64,000 nucleotides of DNA from JANNPJ01 sp035474375 (lineage in GTDB: Bacteria; Actinomycetota; Actinomycetes; Actinomycetales; Kineosporiaceae): contig DATINJ010000036.1 of assembly GCA_035474375.1 (NCBI GenBank), forward strand, positions 23,398 to 87,397. Direction: 5' to 3'. The position numbers and the translations under genes are program-made. Below the pieces are notes generated by a model. That model did not search any database, was not told the origin of the DNA, and saw nothing but the letters and a program-made list of their open reading frames with translations. How positions within the stretch are numbered: the first letter of the stretch is position 1; the number at the start of each line of letters is the position of its first letter. Below, in pieces: positions 15,498 to 24,236 of the stretch.

Positions 15498-16919
15498 CTA
15501 GCTGGCCGTGCAGCTTGCGACACCCACGCCGGTCGCCGAGCCCGAGCCCTGGAAACCGAATTCCACGGATCCACTGGCCGGAACCGAACTGTTCCAGGAC
15601 AGCGAGCTGACCGAGGTACCGCTCAGCGTCCCGTTCCACAGGTTCGTGATCGACGTTCCGCTCGGCAGAGTCAGCCCGACCGTCCATTTCGAGATGGCCG
15701 CAGACCCCGCCGTGACCTTGACCGTGCCGGTGAAACCACCGGTCCAGGAACTCGACACGGTGAAGGCTCCCGAGCACGACTTCGTCCCGGCAGGCGGCGC
15801 GGTGGTCGGCGGCACGGTGGCCGACGGTGTTGTCGGGGCGGTCGTGGTGGGCGGCGTGGTGGTGGGCGGAGTGGTACCACCGGCGTTTAGCGCATCCAGA
15901 ACCGAGGTGTAGGCGGCCTTCTTGTTGCCGTTGCCGTCGAACAGCAATGGTGTCCCCGAGGCCCGCCAGGAGTCGCTGTCCCGAATCCCCCAGACGGTGA
16001 TGCCGGTGCAGCGGGCGACCACCAGGCACGCCTTCACCACCTTGGCGTAGTTGTCGGCCTGCGCGCTTCCGGAGCCTTCGATGTCGAGTTCGGTGATCTG
16101 GACGTCGACCCCCAGCGCGGCGAACTGCTGCATGTTGGCCTGGTAGTTGCTGGGCACCGGGCTGCCACTGTTGAAGTGACTCTGCAGCCCCACGCAGTCG
16201 ATCGGTACCCCGCGCGCCTTGAAGTCCTTCACCAGGTTGTACACGGCCAGGGTCTTGGCCGCGGTGGCGTCGTCGATGTTGTAGTCGTTGATGCAGAGCT
16301 TGGCGGCCGGGTCGGCCGCCCGGGCCGTCCGAAACGCCTGCTCGATGTAGCTGTCACCGATCTGGTTCTGCCAGACATCGCTTCGCCGGGTTCCGCTGCC
16401 ATCGTTGAATGCCTCATTGACGACGTCCCAGGCGTAGATCTTGCCCTTGTAGTGCCCCATCACGCCGTTGATGTGGTTGTTCATCGCGGCCAGGGTGTTG
16501 GCCGATCCGGAGAGACTGTTCATCCAGCCCGGCAACTGGGAGTGCCAGACCAGCGTGTGCCCGCGGATTCGCTTGCCGGCCGCGGCATTGACGATTCTGT
16601 CGGCATTGGTGAAGGTGAACGAGTTCTGGCTGGGCTCGGTCGCATCGATCTTCATCTCGTTCTCCGCGGTGACCATGTTGAACTCGCGGCCGAGGATGCC
16701 GGTATAGGTGGAGTCGCTCAGCTTGCCGGCGCTCACCGCGGTGCCGAAGTATCGACCGGACAGCGCAGCGGAATCGCCCAGCGTGGTCGCCGCATTGGCG
16801 GCTGACAACGCAACCGGGGCGAGGAGCCCAATCACCCCGAGGGCGCCGAGGACAAGTTTGGTGCCGCCGTTCATCCCGGCACCACGACGGCCATCTGGGC
16901 GTTCCAGAACAGCACTCAT
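15498..16919 (-). CDS. Secreted xylanase, GH10-CBM2
   Basis: A 473-residue endo-beta-1,4-xylanase. A signal peptide covers about 1-43, the GH10 barrel about 44-345, a Thr/Pro linker about 346-380, and a CBM2 the last about 93 residues (CSGAFTVSSSWTGGF to the final Cys). The acid/base is Glu169 in WDVVNEAF and the nucleophile Glu277 in ITELDIEG; HTLVWHSQ (121-128) is the usual substrate-binding motif. GAAAGG precedes the ATG at 16919. It heads a two-gene unit with the expansin. Upstream are a GAGAGTTTC box (16964-16972), CGAAACTTTTG (17051-17061) and a TGAAA-N3-TTTCA palindrome. Confidence 0.96.
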   Translation of the reverse strand: MSAVLERPDGRRGAGMNGGTKLVLGALGVIGLLAPVALSAANAATTLGDSAALSGRYFGTAVSAGKLSDSTYTGILGREFNMVTAENEMKIDATEPSQNSFTFTNADRIVNAAAGKRIRGHTLVWHSQLPGWMNSLSGSANTLAAMNNHINGVMGHYKGKIYAWDVVNEAFNDGSGTRRSDVWQNQIGDSYIEQAFRTARAADPAAKLCINDYNIDDATAAKTLAVYNLVKDFKARGVPIDCVGLQSHFNSGSPVPSNYQANMQQFAALGVDVQITELDIEGSGSAQADNYAKVVKACLVVARCTGITVWGIRDSDSWRASGTPLLFDGNGNKKAAYTSVLDALNAGGTTPPTTTPPTTTAPTTPSATVPPTTAPPAGTKSCSGAFTVSSSWTGGFTGTVKVTAGSAAISKWTVGLTLPSGTSITNLWNGTLSGTSVSSLSWNSSVPASGSVEFGFQGSGSATGVGVASCTAS

Positions 16920-16962
16920 GACTGGCCTTTCGTCCTCGGCTCCACATTGAGCCAGCGCATCA

Positions 16963-17061
16963 TGAGAGTTTCAGAAAGCCCTACCACTGACAACCATCGA
17001 AAGCTATCGGCGCCCACCGCGAAGAACAGTCCCAGGCCAGCACCCGGTTTCGAAACTTTTG
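16963..17061. promoter_or_regulatory. GAAA/TTTC-type boxes upstream of GH10
   Basis: TGAGAGTTTCA at 16963-16973 and CGAAACTTTTG at 17051-17061 each differ by little from the CGAAAGTTTCG / CGAAACTTTCG element described upstream of actinomycete xylanase genes. The second sits inside the palindrome GTTTCGAAAC. They lie 44 and 132 bp before the GH10 start. Confidence 0.45.
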
Positions 17062-17075
17062 CCGATCCGGGAGGC

Positions 17076-17088
17076 TGAAACGCTTTCA
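17076..17088. promoter_or_regulatory. TGAAA-N3-TTTCA palindrome upstream of GH10
   Basis: TGAAACGCTTTCA lies 157 bp upstream of the GH10 start and directly abuts the GH3 stop codon (17089-17091). It has the same arms as the boxes at 12425 and 20318. Confidence 0.5.
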
Positions 17089-20000
17089 CTACTTCAGGGC
17101 GAAGGTGGCCAGTCGCACCGAACCGTTGAAGACCAGATAGATGTCATGGTTTCCGGACACCTGCGAGAGGGCCGCGTCGACGTTCGTGTAGACATACGGG
17201 TCGCCGGTGGCCGGGATCTGGGCGGTGCCGACCAGCGTCCCGGTCGGCTTGTCAAGCCGAATCTGGGCCGTGGTCGCCGGGCCGGCATTGGCCACCCGGG
17301 CAGTGAAAGTTTTCGGTCGCGACCGCAGATCGGCGTCCTGGTAGGCGACCCAGCTACCCGCCACCGAGCCGACCGAGGTGCCGGTGGCCTTGCTCTCATC
17401 CACCAACGTTGCGCCCTCGTAGTCGTCGAAGTTCTCGGCCCGGGTGGTCCGGGTCAGGTCCCGTTCCGGAATCACCTCGCCCTTCACCTGAACTGCCCGG
17501 GTGGCTCGAATGTCGGCGGAGGACGCCCCGACCATGACGTCGTACGTACCGGACTCGACCACCCACTTGTCCCGGGTGACATCCCAGAACGCTAGATCGC
17601 TTGCCCTGACCGCAAATTCGATCGTCGTGCGCTGTCCGGCCGCCAAGTGCACCCGCTGGAAGGCCTTCAGTTGCTTGATCGGCTGCTTGACCCGGGACTT
17701 CTGCTTGTGGGTGTACAGCTGGACGACCTCGGCGCCGGCCCGCGATCCGGTATTGGTGACGTCGACGCTCACCTTCAGCGTGCCGTCCGCAGCAATCCTG
17801 GAGCTGGCCATCCGCAGGTTGGCGTACCGGAAGTTGGTGTAGCTCAACCCATGTCCCATCGGGTAGAGCGGCGTCCCGCGGAAGTACTGGTACGTGCGAT
17901 CACTCTTGACGATGTCGTAGTCGAGGATGCTCGGCAGATCGTCGACAGAGCGGTACCAGGTCTGCGTCAGGCGCCCGGAGGGGTTGTGGTCGCCGAAGAG
18001 CACGTCGGCGATGGCATGCCCGGTCTCCTGCCCGGCGTGCGTCGTCCACAGAATGGCCGGCACGTTCTTCTGTTCCCAGTTCAGCGTCGTCGGATAACTG
18101 TTCTCGACCACGACGACGGTGTTCGGGTTCGCCTTTCGGACCGCTCGGACCAGCGCTTCCTGCCCCTCGGCCAGGTCCATGGTGGTCCGGTCGTGGTCCT
18201 CCCGGCCGTTGATGAACGGCATGCTTCCGACCACTACGACCGCCGCATCGGCACCCTTGGCCGCCTGCACCGCGCTGTCGACGCCACTGACGATCGACTC
18301 CTTGGCGAACTGGGTGGCCTCGGCTGCGGTTGCCGCGCCCAGGTTCAGGGTTCCGTCCGGCTGCCGGACGAGGTACGACTTGTTGAACGCGGGCGCCCAG
18401 CTCTCGTTCGCCTCATACCCGGTGTAGTGGATCACGACATTGCCGTTCGGCTGCTCCTCCAGCTTGAACATCTGCTGGACGAACCAGCCGTTGGGCTGGG
18501 CCTGATCGTTGACGAACCCGCTCCAGTTGTAGCCGATGTACTTGCCGTTCGCCACGCTGCGCAGGGTGACAACGCCTTGGCCCCAGTCGAAGACGTCGAA
18601 CTGGGCGGTGTCGTCCGCGGTCGCGGCGGTCTCGCCGATCGCCGCACCGGCCGCACCCGAGCCACCGGCGAGGTACTTGCCGGTGGCCACGTCGCGCAGG
18701 GCAATCCGGTCCGCGCCCTCGCTGGTGGTGACGGTCGCGCCGCTGCCCAGCCGTTCCTTGACGCCGTCCAGCGGGGTGACAGCGGACGGCAGGCTGCCGC
18801 TGTACCAGTCGGTGTAGAGGGTGTCGGACAGCGGACCGACCACCGCTACCCGCTTCGTCCGGGCGGCGTTCAGCGGCAGCGTCTTGCCCGAGTTCTTCAG
18901 CAGGACCGCGGCCTCGTCGGCGGTCTGCCGAGCCAGCCTTCCGTGCGCCGGAGCATTGATCACATCTGGGGTGATCTTTCCGTACGGGCCGCCGTCCGGG
19001 TCGAACTCCCCCAGCCGGAACCGGACGCTGAGCGCATGCCCGACCGCCGTGTCGATGTCCTTCTCGGTGATCAGGCCCTGCTCAAGAGCGGATGTGACGG
19101 CCGCGACAATCGCCGTCGGGTCGGTGTTGTCCTGGGTGAAGCTGTCCAGGCCCGCCTTCAGCTGTGCCGCGTAGGCCTCGGCCGTGGTGGCGAAGTACCC
19201 CTGAGGACCGGTCAGGTTGCCCGGGGCGCCGGCGTCGCTGACATTCAGCAAAGGCGCCGCACTCCACGAGCGAATCGTGTTCAGGTCCGGGCTGACCGTG
19301 TTGGGGCGCCCGTTGACCAGGTTGTACGCCGGCATCACGCCGGTCGCCGCACCAGCCTGGAGGGCCGGCTTGAACGCCTGCTCGTCGTACTCGTGCAGCA
19401 CCCGTGGCGGGACCACCGCGTTCGACGCCACCCGGTTGACCTCGTTGTTGTAGGCCAGGAAGTGCTTGAGTGTGGGCGCCGCCTTGAGATGGGCCGGATC
19501 GTCGCCCTGGATCCCCTGGCCGTAAGCGGTGGAGAGCTTTCCGGTCAGATATGGATCCTCGCTGTACCCCTCCTCGTTACGACCCCACCGCGGATCACGC
19601 AGCAGGTTGACCACCGGGGCCCACAGGTTCAGCCCCCAGAGGGTGGGGTTCAGGGCGTTGTACCCGCGAGCTTCGTCACCGACCACTGACCCGACTCGCT
19701 TGATCAGGTTCGGGTCCCAGGTGCTGGCCAGCCCGAGCGCCTGGGGAAACACGGTGCCCTTGGCCGTCACCACGTTGCCGTTGTTGTCGTAGTCGGTGGA
19801 CCAGCCGACACCATGCAGAGCCTCGGTGCCGGTCTTGAAGACCTTGAGACCTAGCCTCGGGACAGCCGGCTGGTACTGGTGCAGCATCGAGATCTTTTCC
19901 GCCAGGGTCAGCCGGCCGACCAGATCGTCGATCCTCGCCTGCAACGGCAAGGAAGGGTCCTGGAAGGGGTAGGTACTGGCGGCGGATCGAGCCGAAAGCG

Positions 20001-20118
20001 TCGTTCCGGAGCCGAGTGCGACGGCGGACTGCGGTGCCAGACCCAAGGTCAGTAGCCCAGCGACGCCCACCATGGCCCACCGGCTGGGCCGAAATCGCTT
20101 GACCGGACCTGGATTCAC
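17089..20118 (-). CDS. Secreted GH3 beta-glycosidase with fascin-like insert and C-terminal CBM6-like domain
   Basis: About 1009 residues from GTG 20118, chosen because GGAGG lies six bases before it; ATG 20130 is four codons earlier with no such site. A signal peptide is followed by the GH3 N-terminal barrel; the nucleophile should be the Asp (about residue 295) in NVSDAGAPGN. The second GH3 domain contains an inserted beta-trefoil/fascin-like module (about 465-600, with LRDVATGKYL and LRSVANGKYI repeats). A fibronectin-III-like domain and a terminal beta-sandwich resembling CBM6 (about 890-1009) follow. GH3 enzymes release sugars from beta-linked oligosaccharide ends; here a beta-xylosidase or beta-glucosidase is likely. 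It has its own upstream boxes. Confidence 0.93.
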   Translation of the reverse strand: MNPGPVKRFRPSRWAMVGVAGLLTLGLAPQSAVALGSGTTLSARSAASTYPFQDPSLPLQARIDDLVGRLTLAEKISMLHQYQPAVPRLGLKVFKTGTEALHGVGWSTDYDNNGNVVTAKGTVFPQALGLASTWDPNLIKRVGSVVGDEARGYNALNPTLWGLNLWAPVVNLLRDPRWGRNEEGYSEDPYLTGKLSTAYGQGIQGDDPAHLKAAPTLKHFLAYNNEVNRVASNAVVPPRVLHEYDEQAFKPALQAGAATGVMPAYNLVNGRPNTVSPDLNTIRSWSAAPLLNVSDAGAPGNLTGPQGYFATTAEAYAAQLKAGLDSFTQDNTDPTAIVAAVTSALEQGLITEKDIDTAVGHALSVRFRLGEFDPDGGPYGKITPDVINAPAHGRLARQTADEAAVLLKNSGKTLPLNAARTKRVAVVGPLSDTLYTDWYSGSLPSAVTPLDGVKERLGSGATVTTSEGADRIALRDVATGKYLAGGSGAAGAAIGETAATADDTAQFDVFDWGQGVVTLRSVANGKYIGYNWSGFVNDQAQPNGWFVQQMFKLEEQPNGNVVIHYTGYEANESWAPAFNKSYLVRQPDGTLNLGAATAAEATQFAKESIVSGVDSAVQAAKGADAAVVVVGSMPFINGREDHDRTTMDLAEGQEALVRAVRKANPNTVVVVENSYPTTLNWEQKNVPAILWTTHAGQETGHAIADVLFGDHNPSGRLTQTWYRSVDDLPSILDYDIVKSDRTYQYFRGTPLYPMGHGLSYTNFRYANLRMASSRIAADGTLKVSVDVTNTGSRAGAEVVQLYTHKQKSRVKQPIKQLKAFQRVHLAAGQRTTIEFAVRASDLAFWDVTRDKWVVESGTYDVMVGASSADIRATRAVQVKGEVIPERDLTRTTRAENFDDYEGATLVDESKATGTSVGSVAGSWVAYQDADLRSRPKTFTARVANAGPATTAQIRLDKPTGTLVGTAQIPATGDPYVYTNVDAALSQVSGNHDIYLVFNGSVRLATFALK

Positions 20119-20234
20119 GGCGACCTCCATCGGGCGCGGACATCGCGCTCTGCGCTCCCCAGAAGGTGGAGGGCAGGCGAGAACACGGGCTTGCTGCGGC
20201 GGTGGCCGAGCTTAAGTGCCCGTTTTGCGCTCGT

Positions 20235-20245
20235 CGAGAGTTTCG
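20235..20245. promoter_or_regulatory. CGAGAGTTTCG box upstream of GH3
   Basis: One base away from the perfect palindrome CGAAAGTTTCG known from actinomycete xylanase promoters; 117 bp before the chosen GH3 start. Confidence 0.45.
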
Positions 20246-20292
20246 TGCGGACCAGTCGCCGGCGGCCGGCCGATCGGCCCTGACCTGCGATC

Positions 20293-20317
20293 GGCCGCTG
20301 CGGAGTCCGCAGCGGCC
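20293..20317. repeat. 25-bp perfect palindrome
   Basis: GGCCGCTGCGGA, a central G, then TCCGCAGCGGCC. It directly abuts the TGAAA-N3-TTTCA box and could form a 12-bp cruciform or hairpin. It may act as a second terminator after the protease gene. Confidence 0.6.
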
Positions 20318-20330
20318 TGAAATATTTTCA
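20318..20330. promoter_or_regulatory. TGAAA-N3-TTTCA palindrome upstream of GH3
   Basis: TGAAATATTTTCA, about 200 bp before the chosen GH3 start, is a strikingly AT-rich island in GC-rich surroundings. It shares its arms with the boxes upstream of GH5 and GH10. Confidence 0.5.
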
Positions 20331-20339
20331 TCGAGTTGA

Positions 20340-20380
20340 GCACGGTGGTGGGGCGGGAGGCCCACACCCCACCACCGTGC
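20340..20380 (-). terminator. Terminator of the protease gene
   Basis: A 14-bp perfect stem (20340-20353 with 20367-20380) and 13-base loop lie 46 bp after the protease stop codon. Confidence 0.7.
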
Positions 20381-20426
20381 AGATCAGAGGACGTCGGTCA
20401 GGCGACGTCGATCAAGGGTTCGTCGA

Positions 20427-22055
20427 TCAGGGGACGTCGATCGCGAGCTCGTAGTCACCCGAGCCCTTGAAGGACGACACCGCAACCCGGTACCGGCCGG
20501 CCGGTGCATCGAAGGTCAGGGCTTCGAGCGAGGCGTCGCCCTGTGCCTTGGCCACGGTGCGCCAGTTGTCACCGACGAACTTCTGCAACGACAGGTCGAA
20601 GTCGGCGTCTTCCGGCCCGGTGAGGCAGGCCTGGAGGCTGCCGCCGTCGGTCTCGAAGCCGTTGACCGGGGCTACCTGCGCAGCGCCGGAGCGTCGCAGC
20701 GAGCTCTTGACCGTGGCGTCGGCGTCCTGGCAATCCGCCGCGGGCGGGTCAGCCGCGGGCGGCTCCGTGGCCGGCGGGTCGGTCGCGGCCGGATCGGTGG
20801 CTGCCGGGTCCGTGGCGGCCGGGTCAGTCGCCGCCGGGTCCGTGGCGGCCGGATCGGTCGCAGCCGGGTCAGTTTCCGCCGGGTCGGTGGCCGGCGGTGC
20901 GGCGTTCTCGGTGGTGAGCAACTGCAGGTTGTTCACCTCGAGGATCTCCGTCAGCGGCTGGAAGAACGTCGTCCCACCGACCGTGCAGTCACCGGATCCA
21001 CCGGAAGTGACGCCCTGAGCCTGCTCACCCGACAACCACGGGCCGCCGGAGTCACCACCTTCGGCGCAGACATCGGTCTGAGTCAGGCCGGTGACAGCGC
21101 CCTCGGGGTAGTTGACTGTGGCGTTCTTCGCTTGAACAACACCGCATTTCGTACCCGTGGTCGAGCCACTGCGACAGATCGCGGCGCCGATCGGCGCCTC
21201 TTCAGAGCCGGCGACGTTGACGAGGCCGTCGGACGTTGCCACGACGGGCTGCAGCACCTGATCGGCGTTCGTCTCGACGAAGCCGAAGTCTCCGGTGCCG
21301 GGGAACACGGAAGCCTTGACCACGCCTTGCGCCACGTTGTTGACGTCGGCCGTGGTGTCTCCGGGAACGCCACAGTGACCTGCGGTGACGAAGCCGCCGA
21401 CGACCGAGAAGCCGATGGAGCAACGGAATTGTTCGTTGATGATGTACGCATCGGCGCCGCGGATGTCGGCCAGCAGCTTCGGCTTACCGGGGGCAACGAC
21501 CACGCGAACCGAGTCGGCCGACACATCACCAGCAGCGATCAGCTGCCGGGCAGCGGCTTTTCCGCCGGGCTGGGCGACCACAACGACGCTGTTCGTCTTC
21601 GGGTCGACATACCAACCGGTGATCTTGGAATTGACAGCCTTAGTGGTGTCGAGAGTCTTCTTGACCGCGGTGAGTTGCCACTCGCCCTGATCGACCAGCT
21701 TCGGCGTGGCGCCTGCCTTGCGAACGATATTCGCTGCGGCGCGGGTGGTTACGCCAACCATAAGAGTGTTATTTGCCATCCAGGCGCCGCCGAACTGGGT
21801 ACCCAGCGTCTCGCGGAGCGTGCTTTCGGTGCCACTGGCCCAGTTCTCTTTTTTCAGCCGGGCCGTGGTTTGCTCGGCCGTCAGCGAAAGATCCCGCTGC
21901 ATCGCAGCCATCAGGACCTTTTCACCGCCACCCGAGCCACCGGCGTTGACCGCCGACGTCGTTCCAGCCAGCACCGTGGCGCCCACCGTGATTGCGACTC
22001 CTGCTGCGGCGATCCCGCCCGTAGCCCAGGCCTGCTTCCCTCGTAGCCTCAACAA
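20427..22055 (-). CDS. Secreted S1-family (alpha-lytic/streptogrisin-like) protease with C-terminal domain
   Basis: A 542-residue preproprotease, TTG start with AAGGAG seven bases upstream. A signal peptide and a propeptide of about 165 residues, including an alpha-lytic-protease-type pro domain, precede the chymotrypsin-fold domain. The triad is His227 in VTAGHCG, Asp256 in GTGDFGF and Ser336 in GGDSGGPW. A linker of ATDPA repeats, encoded by eight 15-bp units, leads to a terminal domain of about 100 residues resembling pre-peptidase C-terminal domains. The pro-region acts as an intramolecular chaperone in this family. It probably recycles extracellular protein beside the polymer-degrading enzymes. 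The unique TGCAAGCTTTCA hairpin lies just upstream. Confidence 0.93.
   Translation of the reverse strand: MLRLRGKQAWATGGIAAAGVAITVGATVLAGTTSAVNAGGSGGGEKVLMAAMQRDLSLTAEQTTARLKKENWASGTESTLRETLGTQFGGAWMANNTLMVGVTTRAAANIVRKAGATPKLVDQGEWQLTAVKKTLDTTKAVNSKITGWYVDPKTNSVVVVAQPGGKAAARQLIAAGDVSADSVRVVVAPGKPKLLADIRGADAYIINEQFRCSIGFSVVGGFVTAGHCGVPGDTTADVNNVAQGVVKASVFPGTGDFGFVETNADQVLQPVVATSDGLVNVAGSEEAPIGAAICRSGSTTGTKCGVVQAKNATVNYPEGAVTGLTQTDVCAEGGDSGGPWLSGEQAQGVTSGGSGDCTVGGTTFFQPLTEILEVNNLQLLTTENAAPPATDPAETDPAATDPAATDPAATDPAATDPAATDPAATDPPATEPPAADPPAADCQDADATVKSSLRRSGAAQVAPVNGFETDGGSLQACLTGPEDADFDLSLQKFVGDNWRTVAKAQGDASLEALTFDAPAGRYRVAVSSFKGSGDYELAIDVP
20776..20895 (-). repeat. Eight 15-bp tandem units encoding the ATDPA linker
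   Basis: Imperfect GGGTCNGTNGCNGCC-type units in register, in frame with the protease. Differences fall mainly at third codon positions, which points to selection on the peptide as well as slippage. Confidence 0.85.
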
Positions 22056-22073
22056 ACCGCTCCTTCCGTTCGC

Positions 22074-22099
22074 GTCGGCTGCAAGCTTTCACAGCCGAC
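22074..22099. promoter_or_regulatory. Hairpin with TGCAAGCTTTCA core upstream of the protease
   Basis: GTCGGCTG and CAGCCGAC arms enclose TGCAAGCTTTCA (22080-22091), one base from the palindrome TGAAAGCTTTCA. The hairpin is 19 bp before the TTG start, overlapping the expected leader or promoter. A CCGAAGGTTTG element lies further upstream (22191-22201). Confidence 0.4.
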
Positions 22100-22282
22100 T
22101 ACCCGTCGTCGGGGTCCGCTCATCTCTACGGACCGAGCGCGTCGAGGGATCAAAAGGTCACGAACTGATTTCAGAGCCAGTCGCCGGTTTCCGAAGGTTT
22201 GCTGGCCAGCACGGCAGACCCGGCGCCAAAATGAAGCCGGGCGGGCGACCGAAGTCGCACCGCCCGGCGTCCGCCCATCCGA

Positions 22283-23968
22283 TCAGGCGTCTACCACGAT
22301 AGGAATGATCATCGGATTGCGCCGATACGTCTTGAAGGCCCAGGTACTGACCGTTCGAGTGATGATCTGCTCCAGCTGATGGGAGCTGCCGATCCCCTCC
22401 TGCGCGGCGTTGGCCAGAGCCTTCTCGATGGCCGGAACCACCAGCTTGAAGGTCTCGTCGTCGTGCACGAAGCCGCGAGCGATGAAGTCCGGCGGCTCGG
22501 CCAGCTTGCCGGTATCGGCGTCCACAATCGCGACGACCGTGATCATGCCTTCCTCGGCCAGCGTCCGCCGATCCTTCAGTGACGCTTCGGTCGCCCCACC
22601 GACGGTCATCCCGTCGACATAGACCAGCCCGGCCGGCACCTTGCCGGTGATCTTGGCCTGGCCGTTGACCAAGTCGACGACCACGCCGTCCTCGGCGACG
22701 ACGACGTTCGCCGGGTTCACGCCGGTGGCGATGGCCAGGTCGGCGTTGGCCTTGAGGTGCCGCCATTCGCCGTGCACGGGCATCACGTTGCGCGGGCGGA
22801 TGATGTTGTAGCAGTACGTCAGCTCACCGGCGCTCGCGTGGCCGGAGACATGCACCTTGGCGTTGCCCTTGTGGACGACGTTCGCGCCCCAGCGGGTCAG
22901 GCCGTTGATCACCCGGTAGATCGCGTTCTCGTTGCCCGGGATCAGCGAACTGGCGAGCAGGACGGTGTCGCCCTCGCCGATCCGGATCACGTGGTCCCGG
23001 TTCGCCATCCGGGACAGCGCTGCCATCGGCTCACCCTGTGACCCGGTACACACCAGGGCGACCTTCTGATCCGGCAGCTTCTCCAACTGCTTGAGATCCA
23101 CCACCAGGCCGTTCGGAATCTTCAGATAACCGAGATCACCGGCAATCTTCATGTTCCGGACCATCGATCGGCCGACGAAGGAAACCTTGCGACCATGCTG
23201 GTGGGCGGCATTCAGCACCTGCTGAATGCGGTGCACATGACTGGCGAAGCTGGAGACGATGACCCGCCGCGGCGCGGTCCGGAACACCGTCTCGATAGCC
23301 GGGGTCAGCTCCTTCTCGGAGGTGGTGAACCCGGGGACCTCGGCGTTGGTGGAGTCGGCCATGAACAGGTCGACGCCCTCCTCACCGAGCCGGGCGAACG
23401 CCCGCAGGTCGGTGATCCGCCTGTCCAGCGGGAACTGATCCATCTTGAAGTCACCGGTGTGCAGCACCAGGCCGGCCTTCGTTCGGATGGCCACCGCCAG
23501 GCTGTCCGGGATCGAGTGGTTGACCGCGATGAACTCGCAGTCGAACGGGCCAAGGTTGCGCTTGTCACCCTCGGTAACCGGATTCGCCTTCGGCGTGATC
23601 CGGTGTTCCTTCAGCTTGGCGTCCAGGAACGCCAAGGTGAGCCTGGATCCGAAGATCGGAATATCGGCTCGCTCGCGGAGCAGGTACGGGACGCCACCAA
23701 TGTGGTCCTCGTGACCGTGCGTGAGAACGATCGCCACGACGTCCTGGATTCGATCCCGGATCCAGGTGAAGTCCGGAAGAATCACGTCGATGCCCGGCTG
23801 CGTCTCCTCGGGGAAGAGCACCCCGCAGTCGACGATCAGCAGTTTGCCGGCGTGCTGGAAGACGGTCATGTTGCGACCGATCTCACCCAGCCCGCCCAAC
23901 CCCACCACCCGCAAACCGTTCCTGGGCAGTGCGGGCGGCGGGCCGAGTTCGGGGTGCGGATGACTCAT
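22283..23968 (-). CDS. rnj: Ribonuclease J
   Basis: A 561-residue metallo-beta-lactamase/beta-CASP ribonuclease, the standard length for RNase J. Metal motif HGHEDHIGG at 84-92, VNHSIPDS, HTGDFKMD and the beta-CASP segment with VSGHAS are intact. RNase J has 5'-3' exo- and endonuclease activity in mRNA decay and rRNA maturation. The start at 23968 has AAGGAG at good spacing. In many actinobacteria rnj follows dapA and precedes ftsK; neither is adjacent here. Confidence 0.96.
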   Translation of the reverse strand: MSHPHPELGPPPALPRNGLRVVGLGGLGEIGRNMTVFQHAGKLLIVDCGVLFPEETQPGIDVILPDFTWIRDRIQDVVAIVLTHGHEDHIGGVPYLLRERADIPIFGSRLTLAFLDAKLKEHRITPKANPVTEGDKRNLGPFDCEFIAVNHSIPDSLAVAIRTKAGLVLHTGDFKMDQFPLDRRITDLRAFARLGEEGVDLFMADSTNAEVPGFTTSEKELTPAIETVFRTAPRRVIVSSFASHVHRIQQVLNAAHQHGRKVSFVGRSMVRNMKIAGDLGYLKIPNGLVVDLKQLEKLPDQKVALVCTGSQGEPMAALSRMANRDHVIRIGEGDTVLLASSLIPGNENAIYRVINGLTRWGANVVHKGNAKVHVSGHASAGELTYCYNIIRPRNVMPVHGEWRHLKANADLAIATGVNPANVVVAEDGVVVDLVNGQAKITGKVPAGLVYVDGMTVGGATEASLKDRRTLAEEGMITVVAIVDADTGKLAEPPDFIARGFVHDDETFKLVVPAIEKALANAAQEGIGSSHQLEQIITRTVSTWAFKTYRRNPMIIPIVVDA

Positions 23969-24236
23969 GCAGGCTCCTTGAAACGTCGGCCAGGCACTGC
24001 CTCAGCGGCAGTGAGACCAACCATGCGGAAGGGGGTCGTCGACAGCGGGGTCTCTTTCCTTGCTGCGACGGCGCGAGCGCGCCAAGGCGGCTGCGCACGC
24101 GACGTGTGGTTCAGACGGCGGCCACCAGGATGAGGATCGGCGTCCGGGCCGTCTCGCTGACTCCAGTCTAGGTGCCAAAGACCTTGGAAACGTCGCCGGG
24201 ACCCTGCCGCCGCGTCGAGGCAGCGTGAGAACAGCC

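Larger units (their letters stand above)
20131..20426. other. Intergenic region with two strong hairpins and two operator-like boxes
   Basis: This 296-bp stretch has no gene. Read on the minus strand it holds, in order, a protease terminator (20340-20380), a TGAAA-N3-TTTCA box (20318-20330), a 25-bp palindrome (20293-20317) and a CGAGAGTTTCG box (20235-20245). It then leads to the GH3 start. Confidence 0.7.

Noticed and set aside
17647..19689. 680-codon plus-strand frame opposite the GH3 gene
   Set aside because: Shadow frame of a gene with complete GH3 motifs; composition dominated by Arg, Gly, Val and Asp.
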